From: an uncultured Lachnoclostridium sp.
Lineage (GTDB): Bacteria > Bacillota > Clostridia > Lachnospirales > Lachnospiraceae
Reading direction: 5' to 3'
Assembly (NCBI GenBank): GCA_930986645.1
Contig: CAKNJS010000004.1
Coordinates: 1 to 64,000, forward strand
Length of the DNA: 64,000 nucleotides
Numbering within the stretch: the stretch's first letter is position 1; each line of letters begins with the position of its first letter. A model generated the notes under the pieces. It was not told the origin of the DNA. It saw only the letters and a list, made by a program, of their open reading frames with translations, and did no database searches. Made by a program: the position numbers and the translations under genes. Below are positions 54,001-62,212 of the stretch, piece by piece.

Positions 54001-55083
54001 ATGCCGGTGGGTGAAGTGATACGCAGGAAGAGAAAAAAACAGGGACTTACGCAGGAACAGGTGGCACAGCGTCTTGGTGTATCCGCACCGGCGGTCAATA
54101 AGTGGGAGAGAGGCAGCAGTTATCCTGATATCGCAATACTGCCTGCTCTGGCGCGCCTCCTCAATACGGACGTCAATACGCTTCTCTGTTTTCAGGAGGA
54201 ACTCTCTGACAATGAGATCGCAGAGATATGTAACAAGATTGCAGGGGTCATGGATGAGCAGGGTCTGGAAACGGCATTTGACGCGGCGGAGCAGAAGGTG
54301 CGCGAATATCCGAATTGCGGGAAACTGATTCATATGATGGCGTCCATGATGCAGGGATTACTGATGATGTCCGGCGGCTGGAGCACGGACAGAGAGAAAT
54401 ATGAAGAGAAGATATATTCATGGTATGAACGCGTGGCCGAATGCAGCGGGGACGAACAGGTGAAAAATGCCGCCGCTTATATGCTGGCGGGCGAATATAT
54501 ACTGAAGAAAGAGTATGATAAAGCCCAAAAGATGCTCAACTCCCTGCCGGAGCAGCAGGCAGATAAAAAAATCCTCAATGCGCGTCTTCTGCTTGCTCAG
54601 GAGAAATATGATGAGGCAGCAGTGCTGCTGGAACGGAAACTCATATATATGCTTAACGAACTCGTCGGCATTATGTCCATGCTGATGGATATTGCCTTTC
54701 GGGAGGGGGATATGGAACGGGCGGAAAAGATTGCGTCCGCCGGGGAACAGACCGCTCTTTTGTATGACCAATGGGGATACAGTCCCCTGATCCTGCCGAT
54801 GGAGCTGGCAGTAAAGAAGAAAGATGTGGAAAAGAGTATTGCCTATATCCGGGAAATGTTCCGGATGCTGACGGAACCACAGCATATGTCGGAATCAGTG
54901 TTTTACTGTCATATATACGGGAGAGAAGACTTGGGGAAAAAGTATGATAAAGCTATGGGTACTTATGCAGAGAGAGTGCTGCCGGGGCTTCTGGCAGAGA
55001 TAAAGACGAATGAGGATTATGCATTTCTGTGGGATAAAGAGGAGTTCAAGGAGCTGATACGGGGGTATGAAAAAGAAAACTAG
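54001..55083 (+). CDS. XRE-family regulator with TPR-like C-terminal domain
   Basis: A 360-residue regulator. Residues 1-60 are a helix-turn-helix of the XRE/HTH_3 type (IRRKRKKQGLTQEQVAQRLGVSAPAVNKWERGSSYPDI). Residues 90-350 are helical with TPR-like pairs (YMLAGEYILKKEYDKAQKML, ARLLLAQEKYDEAAVLLER, AFREGDMERAEKIASAGEQ), as in regulators that read a peptide or partner protein. ATG 54001 follows GAGGAGGATACAG; ATG 53965 is possible but lacks such a site. Target genes unknown. Confidence 0.85.
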   Translation: MPVGEVIRRKRKKQGLTQEQVAQRLGVSAPAVNKWERGSSYPDIAILPALARLLNTDVNTLLCFQEELSDNEIAEICNKIAGVMDEQGLETAFDAAEQKVREYPNCGKLIHMMASMMQGLLMMSGGWSTDREKYEEKIYSWYERVAECSGDEQVKNAAAYMLAGEYILKKEYDKAQKMLNSLPEQQADKKILNARLLLAQEKYDEAAVLLERKLIYMLNELVGIMSMLMDIAFREGDMERAEKIASAGEQTALLYDQWGYSPLILPMELAVKKKDVEKSIAYIREMFRMLTEPQHMSESVFYCHIYGREDLGKKYDKAMGTYAERVLPGLLAEIKTNEDYAFLWDKEEFKELIRGYEKEN

Positions 55084-55121
55084 AAAGCTTCATTTCTGAA
55101 GAAAGCGCTGTATAAAATGAA

Positions 55122-55157
55122 AAAAGACGGATTCCGGTTTACCGGTTTCCGTCTTTT
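55122..55157. terminator. Bidirectional terminator
   Basis: AAAAGACGGA..CCGG and CCGG..TCCGTCTTTT form a stem of about 14 pairs with A and T runs on both sides, between the regulator and the convergent argG. Confidence 0.85.
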
Positions 55158-55169
55158 CTTTTGACTTTT

Positions 55170-56402
55170 CTATTTCTGATTCTCTTTCGCCAGCTCCTGC
55201 ATCTTCATGGCGCGGACCTTCAGCGGCAGGCCGAACAGTGTGATGAATCCGTCTGCATCGTGGTGATCATACATATCGCCTGTTGTGAAGCTTGCCAGTG
55301 ACTCACTGTACAGGGAGTACGGGGAAGTCTCGCCGGCTTTAATGATGTTGCCTTTGTACAGTTTGAATTTTACTTCACCTGTCACATACTGCTGTGTCAC
55401 ATCAACAAATGCGCGGATTGCTTCGCAGAGCGGTGTGAACCATTTTCCCTCATATACAACCTGAGCAAGCTTATTGCCCATTTCTTTCTTCACTTCATAT
55501 GTAGCGCGGTCGAGGATCAGCTCTTCCAGCTGCTGATGAGCAGCCATCAGGATCGTTCCTCCCGGTGTCTCGTATACTCCGCGGGATTTCATACCTACTA
55601 CACGGTTCTCCACGATATCGATGATGCCGATGCCGTGTTTTCCGCCCAGTGTATTGAGCTCTTTGATGATATCGGCTGCTTTCATTTCTTTGCCGTTGAT
55701 CGTCTTCGGAACACCTGCCTCAAATGTCATTGTCACATATTCCGGCTCGTCGGGAGCTTTCTCCGGCGGTACTGTAAGTACAAGGAGATCGTCATAATTC
55801 GGTTCTACAGATGGATCTTCCAGCTCCAGACCCTCATGGCTGATATGCCACAGGTTACGGTCACGGCTGTAGCTGTGTTTTGTGTCGAACGGAAGATCGA
55901 TGCCGTGAGCTTTGCAGTACTCGATTTCATCTTCACGGGACTGCATTGTCCAGAGATCTGTCATACGCCATGGAGCAATGATCTTGATGTCCGGAGCAAG
56001 AGCCTTGATGCCAAGCTCGAAACGGATCTGATCGTTACCTTTTCCTGTAGCGCCGTGGCAGATGGCAACAGCGCCTTCCTTACGGGCGATTTCAACCAGT
56101 TTCTTCGCGATGGCCGGACGAGCCATGGATGTTCCGAGCAGATATGCGTTTTCATATACAGCTCCTGCTTTTACGCACGGCATGATGAAATCCTCGGCAA
56201 ATTCGTCAACAATATTTTCAATATATAATTTGGAAGCTCCGGAGAGTTTTGCTCTCTCGTCGAGTCCGTCAAGCTCCTCGCCCTGTCCGCAGTCAATACA
56301 GCAGCAGATTACGTCATAACCGAATGTCTCTTTCAGCCACGGGATGATCGCTGTTGTGTCAAGTCCGCCTGAATATGCTAAAACCACTTTTTCTTTACTC
56401 AT
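55170..56402 (-). CDS. argG: Argininosuccinate synthase
   Basis: Joins citrulline and aspartate with ATP in arginine synthesis. The 410-residue protein begins MSKEKVVLAYSGGLDTTAII with the PP-loop SGGLD, has ATGKGNDQIRFE near residue 120 and the typical DPSVEPNYDD and GMKSRGVYETPGG stretches. It stands alone; argH is not adjacent. AGGAGGATATAAG precedes the ATG. A strong promoter and candidate ArgR boxes lie in the divergent interval shared with malic enzyme. Carbamoyl phosphate for citrulline comes from carAB in the same window. Confidence 0.97.
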   Translation of the reverse strand: MSKEKVVLAYSGGLDTTAIIPWLKETFGYDVICCCIDCGQGEELDGLDERAKLSGASKLYIENIVDEFAEDFIMPCVKAGAVYENAYLLGTSMARPAIAKKLVEIARKEGAVAICHGATGKGNDQIRFELGIKALAPDIKIIAPWRMTDLWTMQSREDEIEYCKAHGIDLPFDTKHSYSRDRNLWHISHEGLELEDPSVEPNYDDLLVLTVPPEKAPDEPEYVTMTFEAGVPKTINGKEMKAADIIKELNTLGGKHGIGIIDIVENRVVGMKSRGVYETPGGTILMAAHQQLEELILDRATYEVKKEMGNKLAQVVYEGKWFTPLCEAIRAFVDVTQQYVTGEVKFKLYKGNIIKAGETSPYSLYSESLASFTTGDMYDHHDADGFITLFGLPLKVRAMKMQELAKENQK

Positions 56403-56497
56403 TCTTATATCCTCCTAAATGTATTTTTATTAATTTTGCCGTCCGGATTTCCGGAAGCGGTTTCTGTTGATTTTATCGCTGTGACAAGCTACAGATT

Positions 56498-56526
56498 ACT
56501 ATACACCAGAACTTATAATTATGCAA
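56498..56526 (-). promoter_or_regulatory. Promoter of argG
   Basis: On the minus strand TTGCAT (56521-56526), 17 bases, then TATAGT (56498-56503). Transcription would start near 56491, giving a leader of about 90 bases. No T-box was seen in that leader. Confidence 0.7.
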
Positions 56527-56548
56527 GAAGAAATTTATAAAAATAAAA

Positions 56549-56617
56549 TTTATGCATATATGCACGATAAAATGCATAAAAATACATATTTTGACTTGCG
56601 ATGTGCATAAAAACCCA
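56549..56617. promoter_or_regulatory. Candidate ArgR operator cluster in the argG-malic enzyme interval
   Basis: Three AT-rich near-palindromes occur within 70 bases: around 56551-56563 (TGCATATATGCA), 56572-56589 (ATGCAT, four A, ATACAT) and 56603-56612 (TGCATAAAAA). The middle one has the spacing and look of an 18-base ARG box. They lie upstream of the argG -35. The assignment is by resemblance only. The rest of the interval 56403-56775 (373 bases) is AT-rich, with a TATAAT at 56669-56674 that may serve malic enzyme. Confidence 0.35.
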
Positions 56618-56775
56618 AAAAATGTGTTTGTTTTGAAAAAAAATAATGCCATATGAGAAAAAAAGAAGTATAATAGAAACGGAGTGTATAAAATACGAAG
56701 GTATATCTGTATCACCAGAAGGTATATCAGATTACATTTGTATGCTTTCAATAGAATAAACAACAGGAGGCAGTT

Positions 56776-57948
56776 ATGGACTACGCAAAAGAATCATTAA
56801 AAATGCACTATGAACTGAAAGGTAAAATTGAGATTAAAAGCCGTGCAGCGGTGGATTCCAAAGAGGCATTGAGCCTTGCCTATACACCGGGAGTTGCACA
56901 GCCCTGTCTGGAAATCCAGAAAGATCCGAGCAAGAGTTTTGATCTGACGAGACGCTGGAATACAGTAGCAGTCATTACAGACGGAACAGCAGTGCTGGGC
57001 CTTGGAGATATCGGACCGGAAGCCGGCATGCCGGTTATGGAAGGTAAATGTGTTCTGTTCAAAGAATTCGGCGGTGTAGATGCGATTCCGCTCTGCGTCA
57101 GATCAAAAGATGTAGATGAGATCGTAAAAGCCGTAAGTCTTTTCGCAGGAAGCTTCGGAGGAATCAATCTGGAGGACATCGCAGCTCCGAGATGTTTTGA
57201 GATCGAGAAACGTCTGAAAGAGTGCTGTGACATTCCGGTATTCCATGATGACCAGCACGGCACAGCAGTGATCACACTTGCCGGTATGATCAATGCACTG
57301 AAGATTGTCGGCAAGAAGATCGAGGATATCAAGATCGTAACTTCCGGCGCAGGCGCTGCAGGTATCGCTATCATCAGACTGCTTATGTCCATGGGTCTTA
57401 AAAACGTTATCATGACAGACCGTCACGGAGCAATCTATGAGGGAAGAGATTATCTGAACCCGATCAAGGAAGAGATGGCTAAGATCACAAACTTTAATCA
57501 CGAGAAAGGAACTCTCGCAGAGGTGATCAAAGGCGCTGATGTATTTATCGGAGTATCCGCACCGGGCACACTGACACAGGATATGGTGCGTAGCATGGCA
57601 AAAGATCCGATCATCTTCGCGTGTGCGAACCCGACACCGGAGATCTTCCCGGATGAGGCGAAAGCAGCAGGAGCAGCAGTCGTATCCACCGGAAGAAGCG
57701 ATTTTCCGAATCAGGTAAATAACGTGCTTTGCTTCCCGGGTATCTTCCGCGGAGCTCTGGATGTGCGTGCATCTGATATCAATGATGAGATGAAAGTTGC
57801 AGCAGCTTATGCTATCGCAGGTCTGGTAAGCGACGAAGAGCTGAACCCGGATTACATCCTTCCGGCAGCATTTGATCCGCGTGTAAAAGACGCTGTGGCA
57901 AAGGCAACAGCTGAGGCTGCAAGAAAGAGCGGAGTGGCAAGAATTTAA
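56776..57948 (+). CDS. NAD(P)-dependent malic enzyme
   Basis: Decarboxylates malate to pyruvate with reduction of NAD or NADP. The 390-residue protein is the compact bacterial form without the phosphotransacetylase extension. Signatures are LSLAYTPGVAQPC, TDGTAVLGLGDIGPEAGMPVMEGK with the catalytic region, VFHDDQHGTAVI with the metal Asp pair, and the Rossmann loop VTSGAGAAGIAI, GVSAPGTLT, ANPTPEI. Cofactor preference is not decided here. ACAGGAGGCAGTT precedes the ATG. A very good terminator follows. Confidence 0.96.
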   Translation: MDYAKESLKMHYELKGKIEIKSRAAVDSKEALSLAYTPGVAQPCLEIQKDPSKSFDLTRRWNTVAVITDGTAVLGLGDIGPEAGMPVMEGKCVLFKEFGGVDAIPLCVRSKDVDEIVKAVSLFAGSFGGINLEDIAAPRCFEIEKRLKECCDIPVFHDDQHGTAVITLAGMINALKIVGKKIEDIKIVTSGAGAAGIAIIRLLMSMGLKNVIMTDRHGAIYEGRDYLNPIKEEMAKITNFNHEKGTLAEVIKGADVFIGVSAPGTLTQDMVRSMAKDPIIFACANPTPEIFPDEAKAAGAAVVSTGRSDFPNQVNNVLCFPGIFRGALDVRASDINDEMKVAAAYAIAGLVSDEELNPDYILPAAFDPRVKDAVAKATAEAARKSGVARI

Positions 57949-58015
57949 TGTGTTTTTATCCGTATGTCTGTATATAAATGTTGTATACAGGCAGTAACAG
58001 AATTGATTGAAAATG

Positions 58016-58058
58016 AAGGCAGAGAATTTCCCGATAGGAACTATTCTCTGCCTTTTTG
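58016..58058 (+). terminator. Terminator after the malic enzyme gene
   Basis: AAGGCAGAGAAT (58016-58027) and ATTCTCTGCCTT (58043-58054) form a perfect 12-bp stem with a 15-base loop, followed by TTT. A second, larger hairpin (CCCGGCA and TGCCGGG, about 58068-58115) follows without a T-run. The interval to the next gene otherwise shows nothing. Confidence 0.85.
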
Positions 58059-58221
58059 CGCGATAAGCCCGGCAGGCAGGCGCCATGCTTGCATGAGTGG
58101 ATATTTGCCGGGCAGCGGATTTTGAAAAAAATGAATGCATAGGTTAATGAACACCTGAAATTTTCCTGCATAGACTGAGATATAGTGAAAAAACGATATA
58201 TAATTCGGAGAGTGAAGCTGA

Positions 58222-59298
58222 ATGATCACAATAAGTCTGTGTATGATCGTGCGGGATGAAGAAGAAGTTCTGGGAAGGTGTCTGGATAGTGTGAGGAAAC
58301 TCGTGGATGAAATTATAATAGTAGATACAGGCTCAAGGGACAGGACAAAGGAAGCGGCGTCTGCGTATACAGACCAGATCTATGATTTTGTATGGATTGA
58401 TGACTTCGCCGCCGCAAGAAATTATGCTTTTGAAAAAGGACGGATGAGCTATCTGATGTGGCTGGATGCGGACGATGTGATTCCTGCGGAAGAGGCCGGT
58501 AAATTTATGGAGATGAAAGAGCGGATTTCCGATGAAGATGTGATAATGATGCCGTATATCACTGCATTTGATGAAAACGGCAAAGCTTCATTTTTTTATT
58601 ATAGAGAAAGAATTGTGAAAAACGATGCAGGATTTTTCTTTAGGGGGAAAGTGCATGAAGTGATACAGCCGTCAGGCAAAATATATTATTCGGATATACC
58701 GGTAGAGCACAGGAAGCTGAGAGTAAAAGAAGGCGGAGAAGAGCGGAATCTCAGGATTTACGAAAAGATGGAGAAAAGCGGAGAATATTTTGACAGCAGA
58801 GCACTCTATTATTATGGCAGAGAGCTGATGTCCCACGAGAAGTATGAAAAAGGTGCTGATGTTTTAAAAAGGTTCCTTGCCCGTCCGGACGGCTGGAAAG
58901 AAAATAAAATTGACGCGGCACGTCAGCTGGCAGTCTGCTATTATGGCATGGGTGAAGAGCAGAAAGCCCTTCATTCTTTGCTGTGCGCTTTTGAGTATGA
59001 CGTACCCCGCGGCGAGGTCTGCTGTGATCTGGGAAGACATTTTCTGGATAGAGAGAAGTATGAACAGGCTGTCTTCTGGTATAAGCAGGCGCTGAGTGCA
59101 AAAAAAGCGCCCGAGACAGGAGCGTTTGTAGAAGAGAACTGTTATGGCTTCCTGCCTGCTGTCAGTCTGTGCGTCTGTTACGACAGGCTTGGAAATCGGA
59201 AAGAGGCGGAAAGGTATAATGAACTGGCGGGCAGTTTTAAACCGGATTCGCCGTATTATCTCAGTAATAAAAAATATTTTGAGCAGAAGGCTGAGTAA
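58222..59298 (+). CDS. Family 2 glycosyltransferase with TPR-like C-terminus
   Basis: A 358-residue glycosyltransferase. Residues 1-200 form a GT-A fold of family 2: ISLCMIVRDEEEVLGRCLDSV, then IIVDTGSRDRTKE, FVWIDDFAAARNYAFE and the DxD in MWLDADD near residue 90. Residues 200-350 form TPR-like helical pairs (GRELMSHEKYEKGADVLKRFL, DREKYEQAVFWYKQAL). It uses a nucleotide sugar to modify a protein or small acceptor. It is directly upstream of a collagen-like exosporium gene, as C. difficile sgtA is beside bclA3. GGAGAGTGAAG precedes the ATG. Confidence 0.85.
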   Translation: MITISLCMIVRDEEEVLGRCLDSVRKLVDEIIIVDTGSRDRTKEAASAYTDQIYDFVWIDDFAAARNYAFEKGRMSYLMWLDADDVIPAEEAGKFMEMKERISDEDVIMMPYITAFDENGKASFFYYRERIVKNDAGFFFRGKVHEVIQPSGKIYYSDIPVEHRKLRVKEGGEERNLRIYEKMEKSGEYFDSRALYYYGRELMSHEKYEKGADVLKRFLARPDGWKENKIDAARQLAVCYYGMGEEQKALHSLLCAFEYDVPRGEVCCDLGRHFLDREKYEQAVFWYKQALSAKKAPETGAFVEENCYGFLPAVSLCVCYDRLGNRKEAERYNELAGSFKPDSPYYLSNKKYFEQKAE

Positions 59299-59325
59299 AA
59301 CTACGCTCGAGTATTATCATTGCAA

Positions 59326-59351
59326 ACAAAAAATAACTCCCAACATATAAT
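59326..59351 (+). promoter_or_regulatory. Possible sporulation (sigma-K/sigma-E-like) promoter of the collagen-like gene
   Basis: AC (59326-59327), 16 bases, then CATATAAT (59344-59351), which fits the CATANNNT -10 used by mother-cell sigma factors; the TATAAT inside it also fits sigma-A, but the nearest -35-like TTGCAA is 20 bases away. It lies 24 bases before the ATG. Assignment is tentative. Confidence 0.4.
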
Positions 59352-59375
59352 GATTATGAAAGGAGGTTTGCAATT

Positions 59376-60644
59376 ATGATATGGTTTAGAAAAAAAGCGG
59401 CAGATGAAGCAAAGTCTGATGAGATACAGAAACAGTCGAAAGACTGTCAGGATAATGACAGCGCGGCACAGAGTCAGGAACGCTGCGGCTGGACGCCGTT
59501 CGGGTGCCGTCCGTGTCCGCCGCGACCGTGCTGCTGTACCGGCATAACCGGGCCGAGCGGAGCAACCGGCCCGACGGGGCCGACAGGACCAAGCGGAGCA
59601 ACAGGTCCGACGGGGGCAACCGGCCCAACGGGAGCAACCGGCCCAACCGGTCCCGGAGAAGGAGAGACCGGCCCGACAGGACCTGCAGGCCCAAGCGGAG
59701 CAACCGGTCCGACAGGAGCAACGGGGCCTACAGGAGCAACAGGCCCGACGGGAGCAACGGGCCCAAGCGGAGCAACGGGGCCTACAGGAGCAACCGGTCC
59801 GAGCGGAGCAACGGGTCCAAGCGGAGCAACGGGCCCGAGCGGAGCAACGGGTCCGACAGGACCTACAGGTCCGAGCGGAGCAACCGGCCCGACGGGAGCA
59901 ACCGGCCCGAGCGGAGCAACCGGTCCTACAGGAGCAACGGGGCCGACAGGAGCAACGGGTCCAAGCGGAGCAACCGGCCCGAGCGGAGCAACCGGTCCGA
60001 CGGGGGCAACCGGCCCGACAGGTCCGACAGGATTGGATGGGGAAGACGGTGAGGACGGTGCTGCAGGAACTGCGGCGACAATACGTGTCGGCACAGTGAC
60101 CACAGGTGATCCGGGAACAGCGGCGACGGTAACGAACAGCGGAGATGAGAATAGTGCAGTGTTTGATTTTGTGATCCCGAAAGGCGATACAGGTACCTGC
60201 GAAGAGTGTGACAGGACTTTACAGCTGCTCTCAACTTTCTCAAATCCGCCTCAGCAGGGAACTGCCGGCGGCAAGCTGATCTTTGACCGGAACGGCGTGA
60301 CGAATGGTACTGCCATAAGCCATGCTGATAATAGTACAGATGTTGTGATCAGCCAGCCGGGATTTTATTTCGTGACTTTCCACGGGACGCTGTCACCGGC
60401 GAAAAAAGCGGATTTCCCGCTTACTGTTCTTTTGTACCTGCAGCAACAGGGAAGCCAAGTGTCAGGTACTGTAGTGCAGCATACGTTCCACACTTCATCG
60501 GAGGCGGCCAACGCGGCGTTTTCACAGATCATACAGGTGGATACGGCCCCGAATGTACTGCAGATGATCAGTCAGGGCGGAAACTTCTTCTATAGTGCGA
60601 TCAACTTGACTGTTCAGAAGATCGGTGAACTTCCGGAAGCTTAA
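59376..60644 (+). CDS. Collagen-like exosporium surface protein (BclA-like)
   Basis: A 422-residue protein. Residues 1-55 are a charged head ending in a cysteine/proline cluster ([17 protein letters not shown]). Residues 56-230 are about 58 Gly-X-Y triplets, nearly all GPT, GPS and GAT, with one break in register at about residue 95 ([11 protein letters not shown]). Residues 230-275 are a linker, and 275-422 form a beta-rich C-terminal domain ([35 protein letters not shown]) like the TNF/C1q fold of BclA. No signal peptide. The Thr-rich triplets are likely O-glycosylation sites. AAAGGAGG precedes the ATG. Genomic repeats may vary in copy number. Confidence 0.88.
   Translation: MIWFRKKAADEAKSDEIQKQSKDCQDNDSAAQSQERCGWTPFGCRPCPPRPCCCTGITGPSGATGPTGPTGPSGATGPTGATGPTGATGPTGPGEGETGPTGPAGPSGATGPTGATGPTGATGPTGATGPSGATGPTGATGPSGATGPSGATGPSGATGPTGPTGPSGATGPTGATGPSGATGPTGATGPTGATGPSGATGPSGATGPTGATGPTGPTGLDGEDGEDGAAGTAATIRVGTVTTGDPGTAATVTNSGDENSAVFDFVIPKGDTGTCEECDRTLQLLSTFSNPPQQGTAGGKLIFDRNGVTNGTAISHADNSTDVVISQPGFYFVTFHGTLSPAKKADFPLTVLLYLQQQGSQVSGTVVQHTFHTSSEAANAAFSQIIQVDTAPNVLQMISQGGNFFYSAINLTVQKIGELPEA
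59541..60066 (+). repeat. Tandem Gly-X-Thr/Ser coding repeats
   Basis: DNA-level tandem repeats of 9- and 18-base units such as GGAGCAACCGGTCCGAC and close variants, encoding GAT-GPT and GAT-GPS blocks. Third positions vary (ACC/ACG/ACA, GGT/GGC/GGG). These are coding repeats and may vary in copy number by slippage. Confidence 0.85.
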
Positions 60645-60732
60645 AGGCCGAGATATATTTTCCGGGAAATGTGATAATATCACTGTCCATCGCATAAGAA
60701 ATATGATATTCTCACTATACCTGCCGGGAACA

Positions 60733-60759
60733 GGTGCCGTCTGAAATACAGGCGGCACC
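60733..60759 (+). terminator. Hairpin between the collagen-like gene and ccdA-tlpA
   Basis: GGTGCCG and CGGCACC form a perfect 7-bp stem with a 13-base loop. No T-run follows, so terminator strength is doubtful. Confidence 0.45.
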
Positions 60760-60800
60760 TCATAAGGCCGGAATTAAAAGAAACGGGAGAATAGGAATAT

Positions 60801-62159
60801 ATGGGATTTACGATAGAGACAGGGATATCCGCGATCACGGTATTTGTGCAGGGGCTGCTCAGTTTTTTCTCGCCCTGCGTACTTCCTCTTGTACCGCTTT
60901 ATCTGGGATATCTTTCCGGAGGGCTGAATTTCGGAATGAACGGAATAGAAAATAAAGAAGAGAGTGCTGCGGCAGCGTCTTCAAAGATACGGCTGTTTGT
61001 CCGGGTTCTGTTTTTTACGCTGGGAATCAGCGGCGCCTTTTTTGTCCTTGGGCTGGGAGCTTCGGCAGCCGGAAGTTTTTTCGGCGAACACAGGATGCTT
61101 TTCGCAAGGATCGGCGGCGTGCTGATTATCCTGTTCGGCCTGTATCAGATTGGAGTGTTTGGAAGTTCTTCCGTGCTTGGCGCAGAACACCGCATTCCCC
61201 TGCGCCTTGAGAAGATGACCATGTCACCGGTCACTGCCCTGATTATGGGATTTACATTCAGTTTTGCATGGACGCCGTGTGTGGGACCAGCGCTCACAAG
61301 TGTGCTTCTGATGGCGGGAAGTGCACAGACGGAAATGCTTGGTTTTCTTTTGATCGGAGTATATACGCTGGGATTTATCCTTCCCTTTCTGGCAGCAGGA
61401 ATCTTTACAGCGCAGCTGCTGGGATTTTTCCGCCGGCATATGAAGGCGGTCCGTTATACCGTCAAGATCGGCGGCGTGCTGATGATCCTTATGGGTGCGC
61501 TTATGTTTACAGGAAAGATGAATGATATCACAGGATATCTTTCTGCGGTACAGTCCGGTACGGTGCAGGAGACGGAAGAGAAGGAAAGCGATGCAGATGA
61601 AGGCGGACAGGCTGAGACAGAAGCAGATGAACAGAAGAACACAAATTCTGATAACAGCGAAGAAGGGGAAACGCAGGAAAACGGGGAAGAGTCAGAGCGA
61701 CAGCTGACGCCTGCTCCTCTGGCGGACCTTGAACTTACGGATCAGTTTGGAAATACGCATACACTTTCCGACTACAAAGGGAAAGTTATCTTTCTGAACT
61801 TCTGGGCGACATGGTGCGGACCTTGCCGCAATGAGATGCCGGATATCCAGAAACTCTACGAGGAATATTCGGCACAGGGCGGGGATGCGGAAGTTGTTAT
61901 ACTCGGGATCGCAGGACCGGGGATCGGTCAGGAAGGATCGGCGGAGGAGATTGCCGGTTTTATGGAAGAAAACGGATACACCTACCCGGTGCTCATGGAT
62001 ACGGGCGGGGAAATGTTTACTCAGTACGGGATTTCGGCGTTCCCGACCACATTTATGATCGATAAGGACGGAAATGTATACGGCTATGTCCCCGGACAGA
62101 TGACAGAGGATATTATGAGAAGCATCATAGACCAGACACTGGGAAACAGCGGGAAATAG
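60801..62159 (+). CDS. CcdA-TlpA fusion (thiol-disulfide transfer across the membrane)
   Basis: A 452-residue fusion of two usually separate proteins. Residues 1-245 are CcdA: six helices with FVQGLLSFFSPCVLPLVPLYLGYL and the second Cys in FSFAWTPCVGPALTSV. Residues 250-308 are an acidic linker (Glu/Asp/Gln-rich). Residues 310-452 are a TlpA/ResA-like thioredoxin with NFWATWCGPCRNEMPDI, cis-Pro in AFPTTFMID, facing outside. CcdA would pass reducing power from cytoplasmic thioredoxin straight to the fused domain. GGGAGAATAGGA precedes the ATG. The reducible target is not seen nearby. Confidence 0.9.
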   Translation: MGFTIETGISAITVFVQGLLSFFSPCVLPLVPLYLGYLSGGLNFGMNGIENKEESAAAASSKIRLFVRVLFFTLGISGAFFVLGLGASAAGSFFGEHRMLFARIGGVLIILFGLYQIGVFGSSSVLGAEHRIPLRLEKMTMSPVTALIMGFTFSFAWTPCVGPALTSVLLMAGSAQTEMLGFLLIGVYTLGFILPFLAAGIFTAQLLGFFRRHMKAVRYTVKIGGVLMILMGALMFTGKMNDITGYLSAVQSGTVQETEEKESDADEGGQAETEADEQKNTNSDNSEEGETQENGEESERQLTPAPLADLELTDQFGNTHTLSDYKGKVIFLNFWATWCGPCRNEMPDIQKLYEEYSAQGGDAEVVILGIAGPGIGQEGSAEEIAGFMEENGYTYPVLMDTGGEMFTQYGISAFPTTFMIDKDGNVYGYVPGQMTEDIMRSIIDQTLGNSGK

Positions 62160-62165
62160 ACCGAG

Positions 62166-62212
62166 AACGGATAGAAGCAGGCAGAGATTATTTCTGCCTG
62201 CTTCTATCCGTT
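62166..62212. terminator. Bidirectional terminator overlapping the grpB-like gene end
   Basis: AACGGATAGAAGCAGGCAGA (62166-62185) and its perfect complement (62193-62212) form a 20-bp stem with a 7-base loop and T-runs after it. The loop holds part of the stop codon (62188-62190) of the minus-strand gene, whose last codons are in the stem. Confidence 0.85.

Noticed and set aside
56403-56500. T-box leader for argG
   Set aside because: No T-box sequence or specifier loop was seen, and the leader is too short.
59541-60066. CRISPR-like regular repeats
   Set aside because: The periodicity is 9 and 18 bases and in frame with Gly-X-Y codons, with no unique spacers. It is coding repeat.
59474-60103. 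Minus-strand open frame of about 209 codons with Gly/Pro/Val/Ala repeats
   Set aside because: It is the reverse reading of the collagen-like repeats, kept open by the repeat composition. No start signal.
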